The notes beneath the pieces are model-generated. The model had not been told where the DNA came from. It did no database searches and saw only the letters and a list, made by a program, of their open reading frames with translations. The position numbers were made by a program, and so were the translations under genes. 64,000 nucleotides of DNA. Origin: Verrucomicrobiota bacterium. GTDB lineage: Bacteria; Verrucomicrobiota; Verrucomicrobiia; Verrucomicrobiales; Akkermansiaceae. Position 1 is the first letter of the stretch; each line of letters begins with the position of its first letter. Shown in pieces: positions 45,901 to 54,192 of this stretch. Location: positions 31,175 through 95,174 of the forward strand of contig JAPLUI010000227.1 of the NCBI GenBank assembly GCA_026397725.1, given 5' to 3'.

Positions 45901-48504
45901 AACTACTCTCTCGGATGGGTGAGCGGCGGCACCCAGAGTTGGTCCGGCACGGCCACCAACTCGCACGACGGGGTCTCCTCGGCCGTCAGCGGCAGGCTCG
46001 GCAATTCGCAGCAGTCGTGGTTTTCCACCAACGTGACGGGGCCCGGTAACATCGCCTGTTGGTGGAGCGTCTCGTCAGAGGTGAACTATGATTTCCTCAC
46101 GTTCTATATCGATGGCGTCGCCCAGGCTGGCAAGATCTCGGGGACTGTCGGCTGGACGCACTCATCATGGAACATTCCGGCCGGCACTCACACCTTGAAG
46201 TGGCAGTATGAAAAGGATGGTTCTTATTCTGCGGGGTCCGATGCCGGGTGGGTCGATGAGGTGGTGTGGCTGACGCCGCCGGTGCTGGCCGGAGCCTCCG
46301 CCGTCACGGCGCCGACCGGCGTGCCGCTGACCTACACGCTCAGTGCCAATGTGAGTGTTGCCGGCTACTCGGTTGCGAGTGGGGCCCTGCCGGACGGGTT
46401 GACGCTCAATCCGACCACCGGTGCCGTCACCGGTTCGCCGCTGACCGCCGGCACCTTCAACGTGACGCTCCAGGGCATCAATGCCGCTGGCAGCGGCACG
46501 CTGGCGGTGACGTTCACCATTTTCGCAGCGCTGCCGATTCCCATCTCGGTCGAGACTCCCCCGCTGTACTGGACGACGGGCGGCGACAGCGTGTGGTATG
46601 GCGAAAGCACGAGCACGCATGATGGCGTGGACGCCGTGCAGAACGGAGACATTGCGGATTCACAATCCGTCTGGGCGCAAACCTACGTGACGGGGCCGGG
46701 CACGCTGACGTTCTGGTGGAAGGTTTCCTCCGAGGCCAACTACGACTATCTGCGGTTCTTCATGGATGGGGTGGAACAAGGGACGGCCCCCAGGATTTCC
46801 GGCGAGGTGGATTGGCAGCCAATCACCGTGACGGTGCCTGTCGGCAACCATGCCTTGCGCTGGACCTACTCCAAGGACAGCTCTGTGAGTACCGGTGCGG
46901 ATGCCGCCTGGCTGGATCAGGTCGTCTTCGCGCCGGACCTGCCGCAGGCGCTGGACACCCCGGCTCTCACTTGGACCACGTCTGGCAACGCCAACTGGGC
47001 CGGGCAGATCCTGACCACCCACGACGGCGTGGATGCCGCCCAGAGCGGTCTCATCGCCAATTTGCAGCAATCCATCACCGAGACCACCGTCACCGGGGCC
47101 GGGTCGCTCTCGTTCTGGTGGAAGGTTTCTTCCGAGGCAGGCTGGGATTTCCTCCGGTTCTATCTGGACGGCGTGGAACAGCCCGGAATCGTGGCCATCT
47201 CCGGCGAAGTGGACTGGCAGCAGCAAACCCTGGCAGTGCCCGCCGGCTCTCACACACTGCGCTGGACCTACTCTAAGGACTACTCGAATAGTGTCGGGTT
47301 GGATGCCGCATGGCTGGATCAGGTCGTGTTCACGTCCTTCAACTTCACCGCGCCGGGAACCACCGTCGGCAGGTCACTCTGGAACCGTCCGGACGCTGGC
47401 ACTCCGCCGGCGGTGCTTTCGTCCCTGGGAACCGCGGTGGCTTACGACATGATGCGCTTCACCGTGAGCACGACGGGCACTTACACGCTCAAGAGCACGA
47501 GCACGAATCCGGCATTGTGGGACAATTACCTGTTGCTCTACAGTGTTGCCTTCAACCCGGCCGCTCCGCTGGCGAATGTGCTGGTTGGCAATGACGATTA
47601 TCCCGGGGCGGGGGTTGGCACTGCCGGCTTCGCGACGACCCTGACTGCTGGCACGACGTATTTCCTGGTGACCAGCGGATACAGAAACACCGATGCGGGT
47701 GCCTACACCCTGGATATTTCCGGGGCGGGCAGCGTGGAGGTCACTCTAACGGTCTCCGGCACGACGGCGGGCCGGCCGACCTGGCATCGCCTGGATCAAA
47801 ATGGCGCCAACCCGCCAACGGTGCCTAGCACCATTGGCACGGCCGTGCCCTTTGATGCCGTTTCCTTCACGGTGAGTGCGAGCGGCAATTACACCATGAA
47901 GAGCAGCGGCACCTGGGACAACTATCTGTTCCTCCATGCCACCGGGTTTGATCCCGCCAATCCGCAGTCGAACACGGTGATTGGCAACGATGATTACCCG
48001 GGCATCGGAGTGGCCGGCTGCAACGTCACCCTGTATGCCGGAACCACCTACTTCCTGGTCACCAGCGGCTTCCAGAACTACCATGCGGGCAAGTACACGC
48101 TGGAAATCACCGGGCCCGGCCGGCCGCAAGCGGATTCAGCACTGGAGAACTGGCGCCTCACCTGGTTCGGCAGCAAAGCCAACAGCGGCGACGGTGCCGA
48201 CAGCAACGACTACGACCATGACGGCATCTCTAACTTCCTCGAATTCGCCTTCGGTCTCAATCCCATGCGCGACAGCTCCGGCCTGCTGCCGCGGATGCAG
48301 AAGTCAGGGGCCAACTACGCGGCGACCTTCACCCAGCCCGATGGAGTGACCGGGGTCACCTATGGAGCCGAGTGGAGCACCACCTTGCAGCCTGCCAGTT
48401 GGAGCGCCATCCCCGATACCGGCGTGGCCCCGCTGCACACCTTCAGCATTCCGACGGGTCGCAATCCGAAGTTGTTCCTGAGACTGAAAACGACGGCACC
48501 CTGA
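42982..48504 (+). CDS. Giant secreted M6-family metalloprotease, paralogue C
   Basis: 1840 aa, same architecture as paralogue A. The M6 zinc site HETGHALGIPDYY is at residue 302. GGLDMMDGNRGDHNCFSKW follows, then Ig-like and NDxFA PPC-like domains, one WWSVSSE and two WWKVSSE units, two PPC-like domains and the TSP3-like end (SNDYDHDGISNFLEFAFGLNP). Its start codon is the one conserved among the three genes and has no alternative ATG four codons upstream, unlike A and B. That is why the MKHQT start was used for all. The C-terminal 40 residues are more diverged than between A and B. It is the last gene of the triplet, before the defence-like island. Confidence 0.86.
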   Translation: MKHQTESSAPWLAHGRSHATQVPGRRASLVARSFVPLCALLLAAGAWQAGAMTPPQPGELAGYAEDGSLAARVAFAKDIGNDKFDPELILQTKFKMQRLLLEAQGIDPATAAGIAAAPPPNWRGMPTTGTIKVLCLLIEFNDYVHNAANTPTAINNALFGAGLAANAPYESLTNYYKRSSYNKLTLQGNTLGWYRTSYNRSAVAQNAGGRQGLIQEVMNHYAGLGHDFSQYDNDGDGDVDMFYVIYAGPDNGWGNFWWAYQPTWQNTWPFSYKVSGKTLSKYAFQFQFQNSAGQFSPNVIIHETGHALGIPDYYDYDGNVGPDGGVGGLDMMDGNRGDHNCFSKWTLGWLTPTMVGSYGSQTLQLRASGTYEDCVMIIPGASAAGQFSEYFMVQNRTKEGNDNASNWPGSGMMIWHLDATAGDDYAYNNSYTAHKMLRLMEADGLEQIEKNAGSNAGDFYAAGRAFTPTGVPNSSLYNGNPSWVSVTNFTPAQPAMRALFTINYSAPPNVPPGVAITSPAGGFASPQGATIAISANAYDITYGLPASVAFYSDGTLISTDTIPPYAASWIGAAVGSHVLTAVATGYTGLTTTATPVAISVTAVSPPANDNFSGRIAISGNVNTVTGTNVSSSVQASEPSHAGQPPQKSVWWTWTPSITGTATITTAGSNYDTILAAYTGSAIGSLVAKASNDDVAGSSDRTSSVVFAVEAGAPIQIAVDGYNGATGTITLNVSVVYVPPGNDMFSGATVISNASSPVTVTGTNNGATAQTGEPPHAGNGPTASVWWKWTAPSTGTLQVSTTGSTFDTVLGVYTGSAVTALTVRASNDDTGGMRTSEVSLAVTGGTTYFIAVDGYYGVTGNITLQTSFYDINDPPTISLSSPLNGESIGLNTYLHLSADAYDPEGQVKEVRFYLNGTLVATLRPDPGGYFSTYQHMTVAGYYTVTATVEDNLGLTASATATVLVSAITLPEALNNYSLGWVSGGTQSWSGTATNSHDGVSSAVSGRLGNSQQSWFSTNVTGPGNIACWWSVSSEVNYDFLTFYIDGVAQAGKISGTVGWTHSSWNIPAGTHTLKWQYEKDGSYSAGSDAGWVDEVVWLTPPVLAGASAVTAPTGVPLTYTLSANVSVAGYSVASGALPDGLTLNPTTGAVTGSPLTAGTFNVTLQGINAAGSGTLAVTFTIFAALPIPISVETPPLYWTTGGDSVWYGESTSTHDGVDAVQNGDIADSQSVWAQTYVTGPGTLTFWWKVSSEANYDYLRFFMDGVEQGTAPRISGEVDWQPITVTVPVGNHALRWTYSKDSSVSTGADAAWLDQVVFAPDLPQALDTPALTWTTSGNANWAGQILTTHDGVDAAQSGLIANLQQSITETTVTGAGSLSFWWKVSSEAGWDFLRFYLDGVEQPGIVAISGEVDWQQQTLAVPAGSHTLRWTYSKDYSNSVGLDAAWLDQVVFTSFNFTAPGTTVGRSLWNRPDAGTPPAVLSSLGTAVAYDMMRFTVSTTGTYTLKSTSTNPALWDNYLLLYSVAFNPAAPLANVLVGNDDYPGAGVGTAGFATTLTAGTTYFLVTSGYRNTDAGAYTLDISGAGSVEVTLTVSGTTAGRPTWHRLDQNGANPPTVPSTIGTAVPFDAVSFTVSASGNYTMKSSGTWDNYLFLHATGFDPANPQSNTVIGNDDYPGIGVAGCNVTLYAGTTYFLVTSGFQNYHAGKYTLEITGPGRPQADSALENWRLTWFGSKANSGDGADSNDYDHDGISNFLEFAFGLNPMRDSSGLLPRMQKSGANYAATFTQPDGVTGVTYGAEWSTTLQPASWSAIPDTGVAPLHTFSIPTGRNPKLFLRLKTTAP

Positions 48505-48618
48505 CCGCCATGGTCGCGGGTGGCACGCCGGCCCTGAAAACGGCCGGTCGCGCCCCCGCTGCGCATCGTTGGCAGGGGGCATGACCAGAATGTCAGAACG
48601 ATCCCGCGATGCCGGAAT

Positions 48619-49315
48619 ATGCGAGGCCGTGCGCTCCCCCGAATGGACTTTTTTGTGGATGGTCATGGCCCTGGCACCAGAGGCTGGGCGGGGAAGACCA
48701 CCCAAGGCCCACGGCCGCCGACGCTCACAGAATTGGAAAAGGTGGATCCCACCTACATCGCGCCGGAGATCAAGGATGACACCACCAGAAGCAGCCCGGT
48801 GTCCGATGTCTATTCCGCCGGAGCGACGATCTACGAAATTGTTCACTGACAAGCCGACCTTCAAAGCCCTGGATGACGCGATGCAGGCCACTCAGGTTTT
48901 CCCGGAAAAGGCCGGGGATCTTGTCGCCGGCCTGCCTGCGGGATATGACAACTGGCTGGAAAGTCTCTGCGCCTTTGATCCATCCAATCGCCTCGATGCC
49001 GCCAGCGCGCTCGAAGGATTCAAGGCGTTGTTCGGCGTGCCGGCTGTCCCGGCCGACGAGGACAGAAACAGCACGGTGCCCGTTGCGCCCGTCGATTACA
49101 CCGATCTGCCCGCAGGCTATGAACTGCAAGGTAAATATTTGGTCGAAGCCCCGGTGGGCAAGGGCGGATTTGGACGGGTCTATCGGGTGATCGACACCTT
49201 CTGTGACATGACGAGAGCACTCAAAATCGTCACGCAGGATCGCACCTCCACATTGGAGCGAATGAAACAGGAATACCGGACGCTGGCGCAATTGCCGCTC
49301 ATCCGAATGTGGTGA
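48619..49315 (+). pseudogene. Tandem protein kinase, frameshifted 5' part (end of kinase 1, start of kinase 2)
   Basis: Two frames must be joined. Frame 1 (to about 48843) gives DPTYIAPEIKDD and SDVYSAGATIYEIV, the activation-segment and helix-F region of a first kinase domain. An extra base at about 48844 shifts to the frame that continues TDKPTFKAL, YDNWLESLCAFDPSNRLDAASAL (end of kinase 1), then a second domain starting with GKGGFGRVYRV and the ATP-binding Lys in RALKIV. A missing base near 49294 then shifts into the next frame (expected LAxHPNVVKVFDG). The N-terminal lobe of kinase 1 and anything before it are missing. Homology starts about 200 bp after metalloprotease C. The overall gene is thus 5'-truncated with two cancelling indels. 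Confidence 0.65.
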
Positions 49316-51780
49316 AGGTATTCGACGGGGATTGTTTGGAAGGTGACTCGGTTCCGTTTCCCGTAATGGAGTTTGTCGAGGGCGCCTCGGTTCTGGATCT
49401 TGTCAAGGATCGCAAGCTTTCCCTCGCTGAGGCTGTGAAACTGGGGATCCAAGTGGCGGATGGCCTCGACCATTGTCATCGCTATCAGGTGGCTCACGGT
49501 GACATTAAACCGGAGAATCTCATCTGGACCTCCGAGGGACTCGTCAAGATCATTGACTTTAACGTCTCGGTGAAGGATGGTGATACGATGGCCCGGTCGG
49601 GTGGCACCAAACGCTACCTGCCACCCGATGTTGATTTCGCCCTGTCACCGACCAGGGCGGAGCGCTTCGACCGTGACATCTTCGCGCTCGGGGTGACACT
49701 CTATGAGGCGGTGACGGGTCGCTATCCATGGGACCCGGACAAAACCCCGCCAGTCAACAAAGATCCCAAAGATCCGCAGGAAATCAGCGGTTGCGAGGAT
49801 TTGTCTGTGGGCCTCGTCGAGATGCTGCTCAAGGCAACCTCCCCGTCGAGCTCTGCGCGGTTTACCATGGCTTCCGAAATGGCCAAGGCGCTCCGCAGCC
49901 TTCAAGACCGTCTGCGCACGAAGATTGCCACCACCACTACCGGCACCCAGGAACTGGCGGTTATTACCCGAGGGCAGAGCGGCCCTAACATGAATCCATT
50001 CGTGGATTACCTTCTCACGCTTTACAGCCAGAGCAATCGAACCAATGCTGGCACCCGTGGACTTGATGCCATGGGGCGGGCGATCTATGTGGAGACTGCT
50101 TTGGATCGTGCCCTCCAGCCTGCAACGCTGGAAGGCGAGTTCCGTCTGGTGCTCATCAGCGGCAATGCCGGGGACGGCAAAACCGCATTCATCCAACAGG
50201 TGGAGGCTGCGGTGCAGAAAAATGGCAGTGATATAACAGCCATCGAGACCGGCAATGGTTCGCGCTTCAACTGGAAAGGGCGCAATTTCCTTACCAACTA
50301 TGATGGTAGCCAGGACGAAGGCGACAAGGTTAATGATCAGGTTCTGAATGAATTCTTCCGCCCGTTCGCAGGGAATGATTCATCTGCCTGGAGTGATGGT
50401 GAAACCCGGATCATTGCGATCAATGAAGGACGTTTGATAGATTTCCTGGAGCAGTTTGGAGGCGAATTCAAACACTTGAAGCAAATCGTCAACCGTGGTC
50501 TAGCCACCGGACTGCCCCAAGACGGGGTGGTTGTGGTCAACTTGAACCTTCGCAGTGTGGTCGCTACGGGTGAGGCTCCTTCGATTCTGCTCCGCCTGCT
50601 ACAGCGACTTTGTGAACCGGCGTTTTGGGAACCCTGTCAAAACTGCGATCTTCGGGACAAATGCTATGTCCACCACAACGCAAAAACATTTGGCAACCCG
50701 AACGCCGAACGCCAAGTCATTGAGCGGTTGGAGCTTCTCTATCGCTTGGTGAATCTCCGTGGCAAGCTGCATATCACTCTCCGGGATCTACGTTCATCCC
50801 TCGCGTTCATGGTGGCCGGAACACGCAACTGTGCGGAGATTCACGATCTGTATGCCAAAGGCGACAGCAAACGAATCCTCGAAGGATATTACTTCAATAG
50901 CTGGGCTGCAGTGGGGACCAAGTATTCCAAGGACCGCCTATTGCGCCTTCTCTCTGAAATCGACGTAGGCAAGGCCGGTGATCCCAAGTTGGATAGAGCG
51001 TTCGATTTCCACGTCCCTCACCCGGTCCCAATTCTCATGGAGTTTGATGGGCGGACAACCTACGACCGTGAACTGTTTCTTGCCGCATACGCCGACCTTC
51101 CGGTCGAATTCAACCTAAGGGAAAATCGGGCTCGTCGGCAAAGTCACCGTGATTATGTTGCCATGCTCCGCCGCCGCCATTTCTTCGAAGCACGGGATGA
51201 CAGTTGGAAACATCTGATTCCTTACCAGACGGCTCCTAAGATGCTGGAGATTCTGGAAAGTCGCCCCGATCCGAAGTCGGCCGCATTGGAGGTGCTTCGC
51301 GCTATCAACCGGAGCGAGGGAATTTCCAGCAGCAGCCGCCTGCAAAACAAGCTGGCACTCCAAGTGCGCATGGTTGATGTTGGAATGGTTAGAAGTTACC
51401 GGGTGTTCGACGCATCTAATTTCGCATTGAGACCCTTTGAGCCCGCTCAAGAATCACCATATCTTGAGCATTCTCCCACTGCCTTGTTGCTTTGTTATGA
51501 GGAAACCCAGACAGGACTCACTGCTGAGTTGCGTATCAATCTCGATGTTTTCGAGATGCTGGAACGACTCAATCAAGGCTATCGTCCGACCGTGGATGAA
51601 ATGCAAGGTTTCTACCTCTCCCTCTCTGTCTTCAAAAACATCCTTGGATCGGCTCCTTATCAGGAGGTACTCCTAACATCGAATTCCAGGGAGTTTTATT
51701 CCGTCGCACGCCAAGACGACGCGAGCCTTATGATCACCCTGGCGGAAGAACCTTCTGAATACCATGTCACTGCGCGCTAA
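49309..51780 (+). CDS. Ser/Thr kinase (second domain) fused to a P-loop NTPase, defence-type
   Basis: About 823 codons that continue the frameshifted kinase. The catalytic loop is HGDIKPENL (H at nt 49495). The DFG motif is changed to DFN (IDFNVSV), and the segment ends GTKRYLPPD. After about residue 205 comes a second module with Walker A GNAGDGKTAF (about 282-291) and a Cys cluster, CQNCDLRDKC, near residue 446. A GNAGDGKT loop with such a Cys cluster recalls DptF-type defence ATPases, and kinase-NTPase proteins are known in BREX type 2 (PglW) and methylation-associated defence systems (MAD6). The family is inferred, not proven. The stop overlaps the next gene by 17 nt, so co-translation is likely. 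Confidence 0.65.
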   Translation: MVKVFDGDCLEGDSVPFPVMEFVEGASVLDLVKDRKLSLAEAVKLGIQVADGLDHCHRYQVAHGDIKPENLIWTSEGLVKIIDFNVSVKDGDTMARSGGTKRYLPPDVDFALSPTRAERFDRDIFALGVTLYEAVTGRYPWDPDKTPPVNKDPKDPQEISGCEDLSVGLVEMLLKATSPSSSARFTMASEMAKALRSLQDRLRTKIATTTTGTQELAVITRGQSGPNMNPFVDYLLTLYSQSNRTNAGTRGLDAMGRAIYVETALDRALQPATLEGEFRLVLISGNAGDGKTAFIQQVEAAVQKNGSDITAIETGNGSRFNWKGRNFLTNYDGSQDEGDKVNDQVLNEFFRPFAGNDSSAWSDGETRIIAINEGRLIDFLEQFGGEFKHLKQIVNRGLATGLPQDGVVVVNLNLRSVVATGEAPSILLRLLQRLCEPAFWEPCQNCDLRDKCYVHHNAKTFGNPNAERQVIERLELLYRLVNLRGKLHITLRDLRSSLAFMVAGTRNCAEIHDLYAKGDSKRILEGYYFNSWAAVGTKYSKDRLLRLLSEIDVGKAGDPKLDRAFDFHVPHPVPILMEFDGRTTYDRELFLAAYADLPVEFNLRENRARRQSHRDYVAMLRRRHFFEARDDSWKHLIPYQTAPKMLEILESRPDPKSAALEVLRAINRSEGISSSSRLQNKLALQVRMVDVGMVRSYRVFDASNFALRPFEPAQESPYLEHSPTALLLCYEETQTGLTAELRINLDVFEMLERLNQGYRPTVDEMQGFYLSLSVFKNILGSAPYQEVLLTSNSREFYSVARQDDASLMITLAEEPSEYHVTAR

Positions 51781-52396
51781 AGACAAGGCATTTCGTTTGC
51801 CGAAAATCAGCGTTATCGATTTCAAATCGATTGAGATGGATCGTACGTTGACCGCCCTCTTTGCGCGAATCCACCACCAGGGGATGGACAGCCGTCTCAG
51901 TAAACCGAACACGACACTTGAGGATTTCGAGCAACACATCCTTGAAAAGCCTGATAGATTTAAAGGGTTCTCCTCACATCACCAAAGAACCTTTGTCGTC
52001 AAATGTCTTGATGCATTCCTGCTCAAGAACCGACCTGGGGCTTTGATCGCGCAGGCGCGTTCGTCACGGGCTCCGCGGAGATTCATTCTCGACAGCCGGC
52101 TATTGGAACTTCTCCTGCAAATCAACGTCTTGCAGTATGACCCCGCCAAAGGTAGCTATAAGTCAGAGGAGATGCAGATTGAGAAGCTGCTTGATGTTCT
52201 CAAACGACGTTACGGACTGCATATAGATTCGCTTCCCGTAGGCGAGGGTTTTCAAGAGCCTTCAATAGATCAACGGAGCGCGCTCAAGGACAATAGGGAC
52301 GCATTCAAGGACAAACTCAGGGAAATCGGCTTTTTCCAGGACTTGTCTGATGCCTATGTGACCCAACATGTCCGGCCAAGGTATCAAATCGATTGA
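51764..52396 (+). CDS. Small partner protein of the kinase-NTPase (MAD7-like candidate)
   Basis: A 210-aa cytoplasmic, basic, helical protein (MSLRAKDKAFRLPKISVIDF). No signal peptide, membrane segment or enzyme motif is seen. SSRAPRRFILDSRLLELLLQINVLQYD and IEKLLDVLKRRYGLHIDSLP look like winged-helix-type helices. It overlaps the kinase-NTPase gene by 17 nt and is followed within 24 bp by the third gene, so the three belong to one transcript. The position between a kinase-ATPase and a large ATP-binding protein matches the MAD6-MAD7-MAD8 order and the DptF-DptG-DptH order. The assignment rests on order only. Confidence 0.6.
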   Translation: MSLRAKDKAFRLPKISVIDFKSIEMDRTLTALFARIHHQGMDSRLSKPNTTLEDFEQHILEKPDRFKGFSSHHQRTFVVKCLDAFLLKNRPGALIAQARSSRAPRRFILDSRLLELLLQINVLQYDPAKGSYKSEEMQIEKLLDVLKRRYGLHIDSLPVGEGFQEPSIDQRSALKDNRDAFKDKLREIGFFQDLSDAYVTQHVRPRYQID

Positions 52397-52419
52397 TTGT
52401 ATCGAGTTTTCATTCTCCC

Positions 52420-52845
52420 ATGCATCACACCTTTCACAAAGTCTCGTCTCAGGATCTCAATCAGAACCTGAAGCCAGTGATTGAAACGTTTCTCGCCGAC
52501 TTGGTGAGACAACGTGAGCCGGGTCATTGCATGAGAGTTGGGAACCTTGACAGTGAATTGATGGTAGGGATCGCCACGGGTCTTGCCGCGACATTTGGAC
52601 AGGCGGCCCAAATTCATGTTTTAACCTCACGCGAGCGCACGGCAGACTCCCCGCTATTTATTGGTAGCAGCAAGCTGATAGAGCTGCGCAATCCGACCGC
52701 TGACGGATCGCAGCGTCCGCCCTTGCTGGTTTTTTGTTCCGGACGATCTTTTGACATCAGCGGAGGATTCATTTGCCGAGGCGACTTTCGAGAGAGTGGA
52801 TTTCGGAGATGCATACGCAAGATTGAGGCTGAATCTCCTCAATGA
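52420..52845 (+). pseudogene. Third defence-operon protein, N-terminal part before a frameshift
   Basis: It starts at ATG 52420 (MHHTFHKVSSQDLNQNLKP), while TTG 52393 is an alternative that overlaps the previous stop. The true protein reads to LLVF and then changes frame at a run of six T (52730-52735). With five T the chain would continue VPDDLLTSAEDSFAEATF. It has RVGNLDSELMVGIATGLAATF and HVLTSRE. This is the N-terminal region expected of a large HerA/DptH-like or MAD8-like ATP-binding protein, but no Walker motif is reached before truncation. Either a homopolymer sequencing error or a decay mutation explains the shift. Confidence 0.55.
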
Positions 52846-53920
52846 AATGCCAGCGGAACTCCGCAGCAGGGTTAATGAATGTCTGTCAACCCTTGAGGGG
52901 AGGGATTGGCGGTGGGCTGACGAGGTGTCATCCGTACGCTTCCTTCTCAGCATCGAACTGAATGACTATGACCCGGAAGTGGTTGGGGCGTCCCTGTGCG
53001 AACTGGAATTGATTCCCGACTTACCGGTCAAATTTCGTTGTGACCCCGCGCCGGAAGGCATTGGCAGTCTGGATCACTTTAGACTGCAGATCATATCCCG
53101 TGAAAATGGTCCTACAGGTGCCACCAAAAGAAAGAAAGCGTGGCCCGGGGCGCGGATGGATGCGACGCAAAGTTTTAATAAAGTTAGAGCAATTGACTGG
53201 GAGGAAGGCTGGCACTTCATTCGCATATTTCCATATTCTGCCGATGGCGAGATTCTGCCGATGGTGGATCTTCAAGGGGATCCAGTTCCACTTGCGGGAG
53301 ACGAGGATGGGCAACAGCGCCCGAATGAAAGTGATTTTTTTTATGTGGTCCAGTATGAAGACGTTGATGTGGAAATACCAAGCCAGGAGAAGCATTCATA
53401 TGGTCCGCCAAGTCAACGGATTCGGCTTTTTCCAACGAAGCGGTCAAAGTGCAATGCCGCCCAAGGGTCACACTCCATGGTGGGGATACCAAAACGGCGG
53501 TGGATAAACTGTAGACGACCGCCTCAGGAGGCATTTACAATTGGAGGAGAACAAACCATGCAACATGTCACATTCATAATGCTGTTGCTACTGCTCAGGA
53601 AGCCTCCCGTGCCGGGAGGCTTCCTGAGATTAATGGGCCACATGACTGCCGCGCCCGCCGGGAACCTCGAGACCGAACAGCAGGCAAGCCACCGGGCGGC
53701 CCAGGCGGTCCCGGACCAGATAGCGGAGGTTCTCGCCCACCGTGTTGCGGTGCCCCAGATAATGATAGCCGACCAGCAGGGCGTTGAAGAGGCGCAGGTC
53801 AGCCGATCCCGGCGCGACGATGTTCACCGGCAACGGCTGCAAGTCGCGCAACGCGCCGCCGATGGGATCGGTCGCATGATCCACGGCCGCCATGAGCCGG
53901 TTGCGCTGCCCGTTGGGTGA
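52751..53920 (+). pseudogene. Third defence-operon protein, continuation after the frameshift (truncated)
   Basis: From about 52737 to about 53410 this frame continues the previous gene (TSAEDSFAEATFERVDFGDAY, FLLSIELNDYDPEVVG, FHFIRIFPY-like segment, QYEDVDVEIPSQ). Beyond about 53410 the character changes. The frame passes over a strong hairpin and then runs antisense to a DUF4338 pseudogene until 53920, so that part is not real coding. Another frame ends at 53507 with HTPWWGYQNGGG, possibly the end of an unrelated inserted piece. The expected ATPase core is missing, so the protein is probably inactive. Confidence 0.5.
53594..53628. other. Perfect 16-bp hairpin next to a strong ribosome site
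   Basis: The left arm 53594-53609 and right arm 53613-53628 are exact reverse complements with a 3-nt loop (TGC). The hairpin is centred on CCTCCCG/CGGGAGG. Upstream are GGAGG (53543-53547) and an ATG at 53558 that opens MQHVTFIMLLLLLRKPP, with five Leu codons in a row before the hairpin. A smaller GCCTC-AG-GAGGC palindrome is at 53521-53532. No U-run follows either strand. It may be a terminator for the minus-strand pseudogene, an element end or a leader structure. Confidence 0.55.
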
Positions 53921-54192
53921 TGGCCCGCGACGCGGAGGAAGCAGGATGTGTCCGGCGCGTTCCAGCTTGAGCAACAGCATGCGGGCCGCCATGTCCTTGA
54001 TCCGGCCTTGGGCGTTGCCTGCCTGTGCGTGCCGCACGCAGACAGGCGCCAGTCCCAGCGGTGGCAAAGTTCAACGCTGAGTCGCGAGCGGCCCCACTCC
54101 GGGTGTTCGTCGAGCAGTCCCCGGATCAGACCGAGATCCGCACCGTCCAACTCCCGCCCTTGCATTCCCATAACACTCGTCACGGCACGCAA
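53630..54192 (-). pseudogene. DUF4338 (DruA-like) gene, truncated and interrupted
   Basis: The N-terminal frame reads LDGADLGLIRGLLDEHPEWGR, then LSVELCHRWDWR, the usual opening of DUF4338 proteins. After a 29-nt insertion (54017-54045) the other frame continues NAQGRIKDMAARMLLLKLE, LPPRR, LFNALLVGYHYLGHRN and GENLRYLVRD, again in family order. Homology stops at RPVACLLFG (about 53665), so about two thirds of the protein is missing. The family includes DruA of the Druantia anti-phage system and many proteins linked to mobile elements. Without partner genes (druB to druE) this solitary fragment cannot be called Druantia. Confidence 0.65.

Noticed and set aside
53630..54192. A Druantia anti-phage system
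   Set aside because: Only a truncated, interrupted DruA-like/DUF4338 fragment is present, with no druB-druE genes.
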